NCBI GenBank assembly: GCA_023387235.1
Contig: JAEWIJ010000143.1
Location: 1-15,573 of the forward strand
Length of the DNA stretch: 15,573 nt
Source: Pseudomonadota bacterium
GTDB taxonomy: Bacteria > Pseudomonadota > Alphaproteobacteria > Rhizobiales > Hyphomicrobiaceae
Direction of reading: 5' to 3'
Each line of letters begins with the position of its first letter. The stretch's first letter is position 1. The notes under the pieces were generated by a model. That model did not search any database, was not told where the DNA came from, and saw nothing but the letters and a program-made list of their open reading frames with translations. The translations under genes and the position numbers were made by a program. Shown here in pieces: positions 14,479-15,573 of the stretch.

Positions 14479-15573
14479 ATGGCACGGCAGAACAACATTC
14501 CCAAAGGTGCGGGTCCGCACCTGAGGCCGCCGGGTGCTGCGCATGATCCGTCGGCGAGCGGGCAGGCCTACGGCAGTGCTTATCCGCATCAACAGCCCTA
14601 CGACCAGCATCAGGACGACGAGCAGCCCTCGCTGCCGGGCGGGCCGGGGCGCGATATCTTCAGCGCGTTGAGGCCGGAGTCGCCGAGCCTCTCCTCGCGT
14701 TTCGAGCCCTTTGCGCCACCTGCCGGCCGCCAGCAGGCGCACCCGCAGGCGCAAGGCGGCTATGGTCGCCAGTCCTACGGCGAGCCGGATGACCAGGCCT
14801 ATGGCGCGCAGGCTCACGATCCCTACGGCCGTCCGCTTCCCGGCGGCTATCCTGCCCAGGGCGGATATGGCAGCCCGGCCGGCACCGAGCACGAGCAGCA
14901 CTACTACGGCCAGCAGCCGCAGCAGCAGCACGCCTATGCGCCGCAGGGTCAATACGCCCAGGACGGCGCCTACGCCTACGACGATCCCTATCGCCCGAAT
15001 GCCGCCGATCCCTATGCGGGCGGGCAGCATATGGGCGCCGGGCAAGGCGCCGAGGGCGGCTATTACGAGGATGAGTATGCCGACGAGGCCGAGCCGCCCG
15101 TTCGGCGCGGCCCGCGCGCGATCGTCGTGGTCGGTGCCCTGATCGGCGCCATCGCGCTCGGCGGCGGCCTCGCGTATGCCTACAAGGCCATGACCAACGG
15201 CGGCAGCCAGAGCGGCAAGCTGCCCATCCTGCGCGCCGACAGTGCGCCGGCCAAGGCTCAGCCGACCGAGCCCGGCGGCAAGCAGATGGCGCACACTGAC
15301 AAGAAATTCCTGAACAGGCTCGATGAGGAGCGCGGCCCTGCGCGTCCCGTGCCGGTCTCCATCAATCCGCCGGCGCCCGAGCGCGAGTCTGCCGACGGCC
15401 CGCGCCGCGTGCCGACGATGGTCGTCAACCGCGATGGCACTAGCGCCACCTGCCGCGCGCGGCGGGGGGCGCCGCCGAGCGGCGTTCCCGGCTTGCTCGT
15501 CGATGGCCTGACGCCGCGCATGCCGCCGCCTCAGCGCGATATAGCCCCGCCGCCACCGCCGCCGGCCCAGCGG
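14479..15573 (+). CDS. SPOR-type cell-envelope protein, N-terminal part, runs off the window
   Basis: The frame opens at ATG 14479 (MARQNNIPKGAGPHLRPPG), with AAGGGGG seven bases upstream, and has no stop through 15573, giving 365 codons so far. Residues about 1-210 form a low-complexity cytoplasmic region rich in Tyr, Gln, Gly, Pro and Asp with repeated DPY motifs (HDPYGRP, DDPYRPN, ADPYAGG). A single membrane helix follows at about 214-236 (AIVVVGALIGAIALGGGLAY), then a periplasmic part with TDKKFLNRLDEE, RRVPTMVVNRDG and GVPGLLVDGL and a proline-rich linker. In Hyphomicrobiales the gene after argS typically has this architecture and ends in a peptidoglycan-binding SPOR domain. That domain would lie beyond the edge and is inferred, not seen. 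A role in cell division or envelope is likely. Confidence 0.8.
   Translation, partial: MARQNNIPKGAGPHLRPPGAAHDPSASGQAYGSAYPHQQPYDQHQDDEQPSLPGGPGRDIFSALRPESPSLSSRFEPFAPPAGRQQAHPQAQGGYGRQSYGEPDDQAYGAQAHDPYGRPLPGGYPAQGGYGSPAGTEHEQHYYGQQPQQQHAYAPQGQYAQDGAYAYDDPYRPNAADPYAGGQHMGAGQGAEGGYYEDEYADEAEPPVRRGPRAIVVVGALIGAIALGGGLAYAYKAMTNGGSQSGKLPILRADSAPAKAQPTEPGGKQMAHTDKKFLNRLDEERGPARPVPVSINPPAPERESADGPRRVPTMVVNRDGTSATCRARRGAPPSGVPGLLVDGLTPRMPPPQRDIAPPPPPPAQR

Overview
The window is high-GC chromosomal DNA that looks like an alphaproteobacterium, most probably of the order Hyphomicrobiales (Rhizobiales). This rests on family resemblance of the proteins (PheS, PyrG, SecG, Dgt, SPOR-domain protein) and on the erpA / dgt-argS-SPOR gene order, which is typical of that order. 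Almost everything is housekeeping. I see no defence system, CRISPR array, prophage, tRNA or rRNA. The only mobile DNA is an IS5-type element cut by the left edge.

Layout. Positions 1-370 hold the 5' end of an IS5-family insertion sequence whose transposase frame is broken. Next to it is half of a palindromic intergenic repeat, then the minus-strand ribosomal/tRNA-synthetase operon rpmI-rplT-pheS (2128 down to 413). A recognisable promoter and a hairpin-rich leader of about 115 nt precede rpmI. Divergent from this operon is a plus-strand gene for a membrane-anchored TAXI-type solute-binding protein (2408-3784). It converges on a TauE/SafE-family permease gene (3815-4561, minus). Two palindromic repeats in opposite orientation fill the gap before pyrG.

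From 4794 to 8547 the minus strand carries tpiA, a secreted proline-rich protein of unknown function, secG and pyrG, apparently co-oriented as one cluster in the order tpiA to pyrG. A 243-nt divergent control region separates tpiA from a plus-strand ppiD-like periplasmic folding factor gene (8791-10692). ErpA (10714-11058, minus) lies convergent to ppiD and divergent from dgt (11230-12531), argS (12605-14371) and a partial SPOR-type cell-envelope protein gene (14479 to the window end), all plus strand.

Functionally the region mixes translation (L35, L20, PheRS alpha, ArgRS), nucleotide metabolism (CTP synthase, dNTP triphosphohydrolase), glycolysis (triosephosphate isomerase), protein export and envelope folding (SecG, PpiD, SPOR protein), Fe-S cluster insertion (ErpA) and transport. 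The most interesting details are at small scale: the IS sitting in the loop of a repeat hairpin between pheS and wherever pheT is, the structured rpmI leader, the double-anchored TAXI protein without TRAP permease genes, and a hairpin that embraces the predicted dgt start codon.
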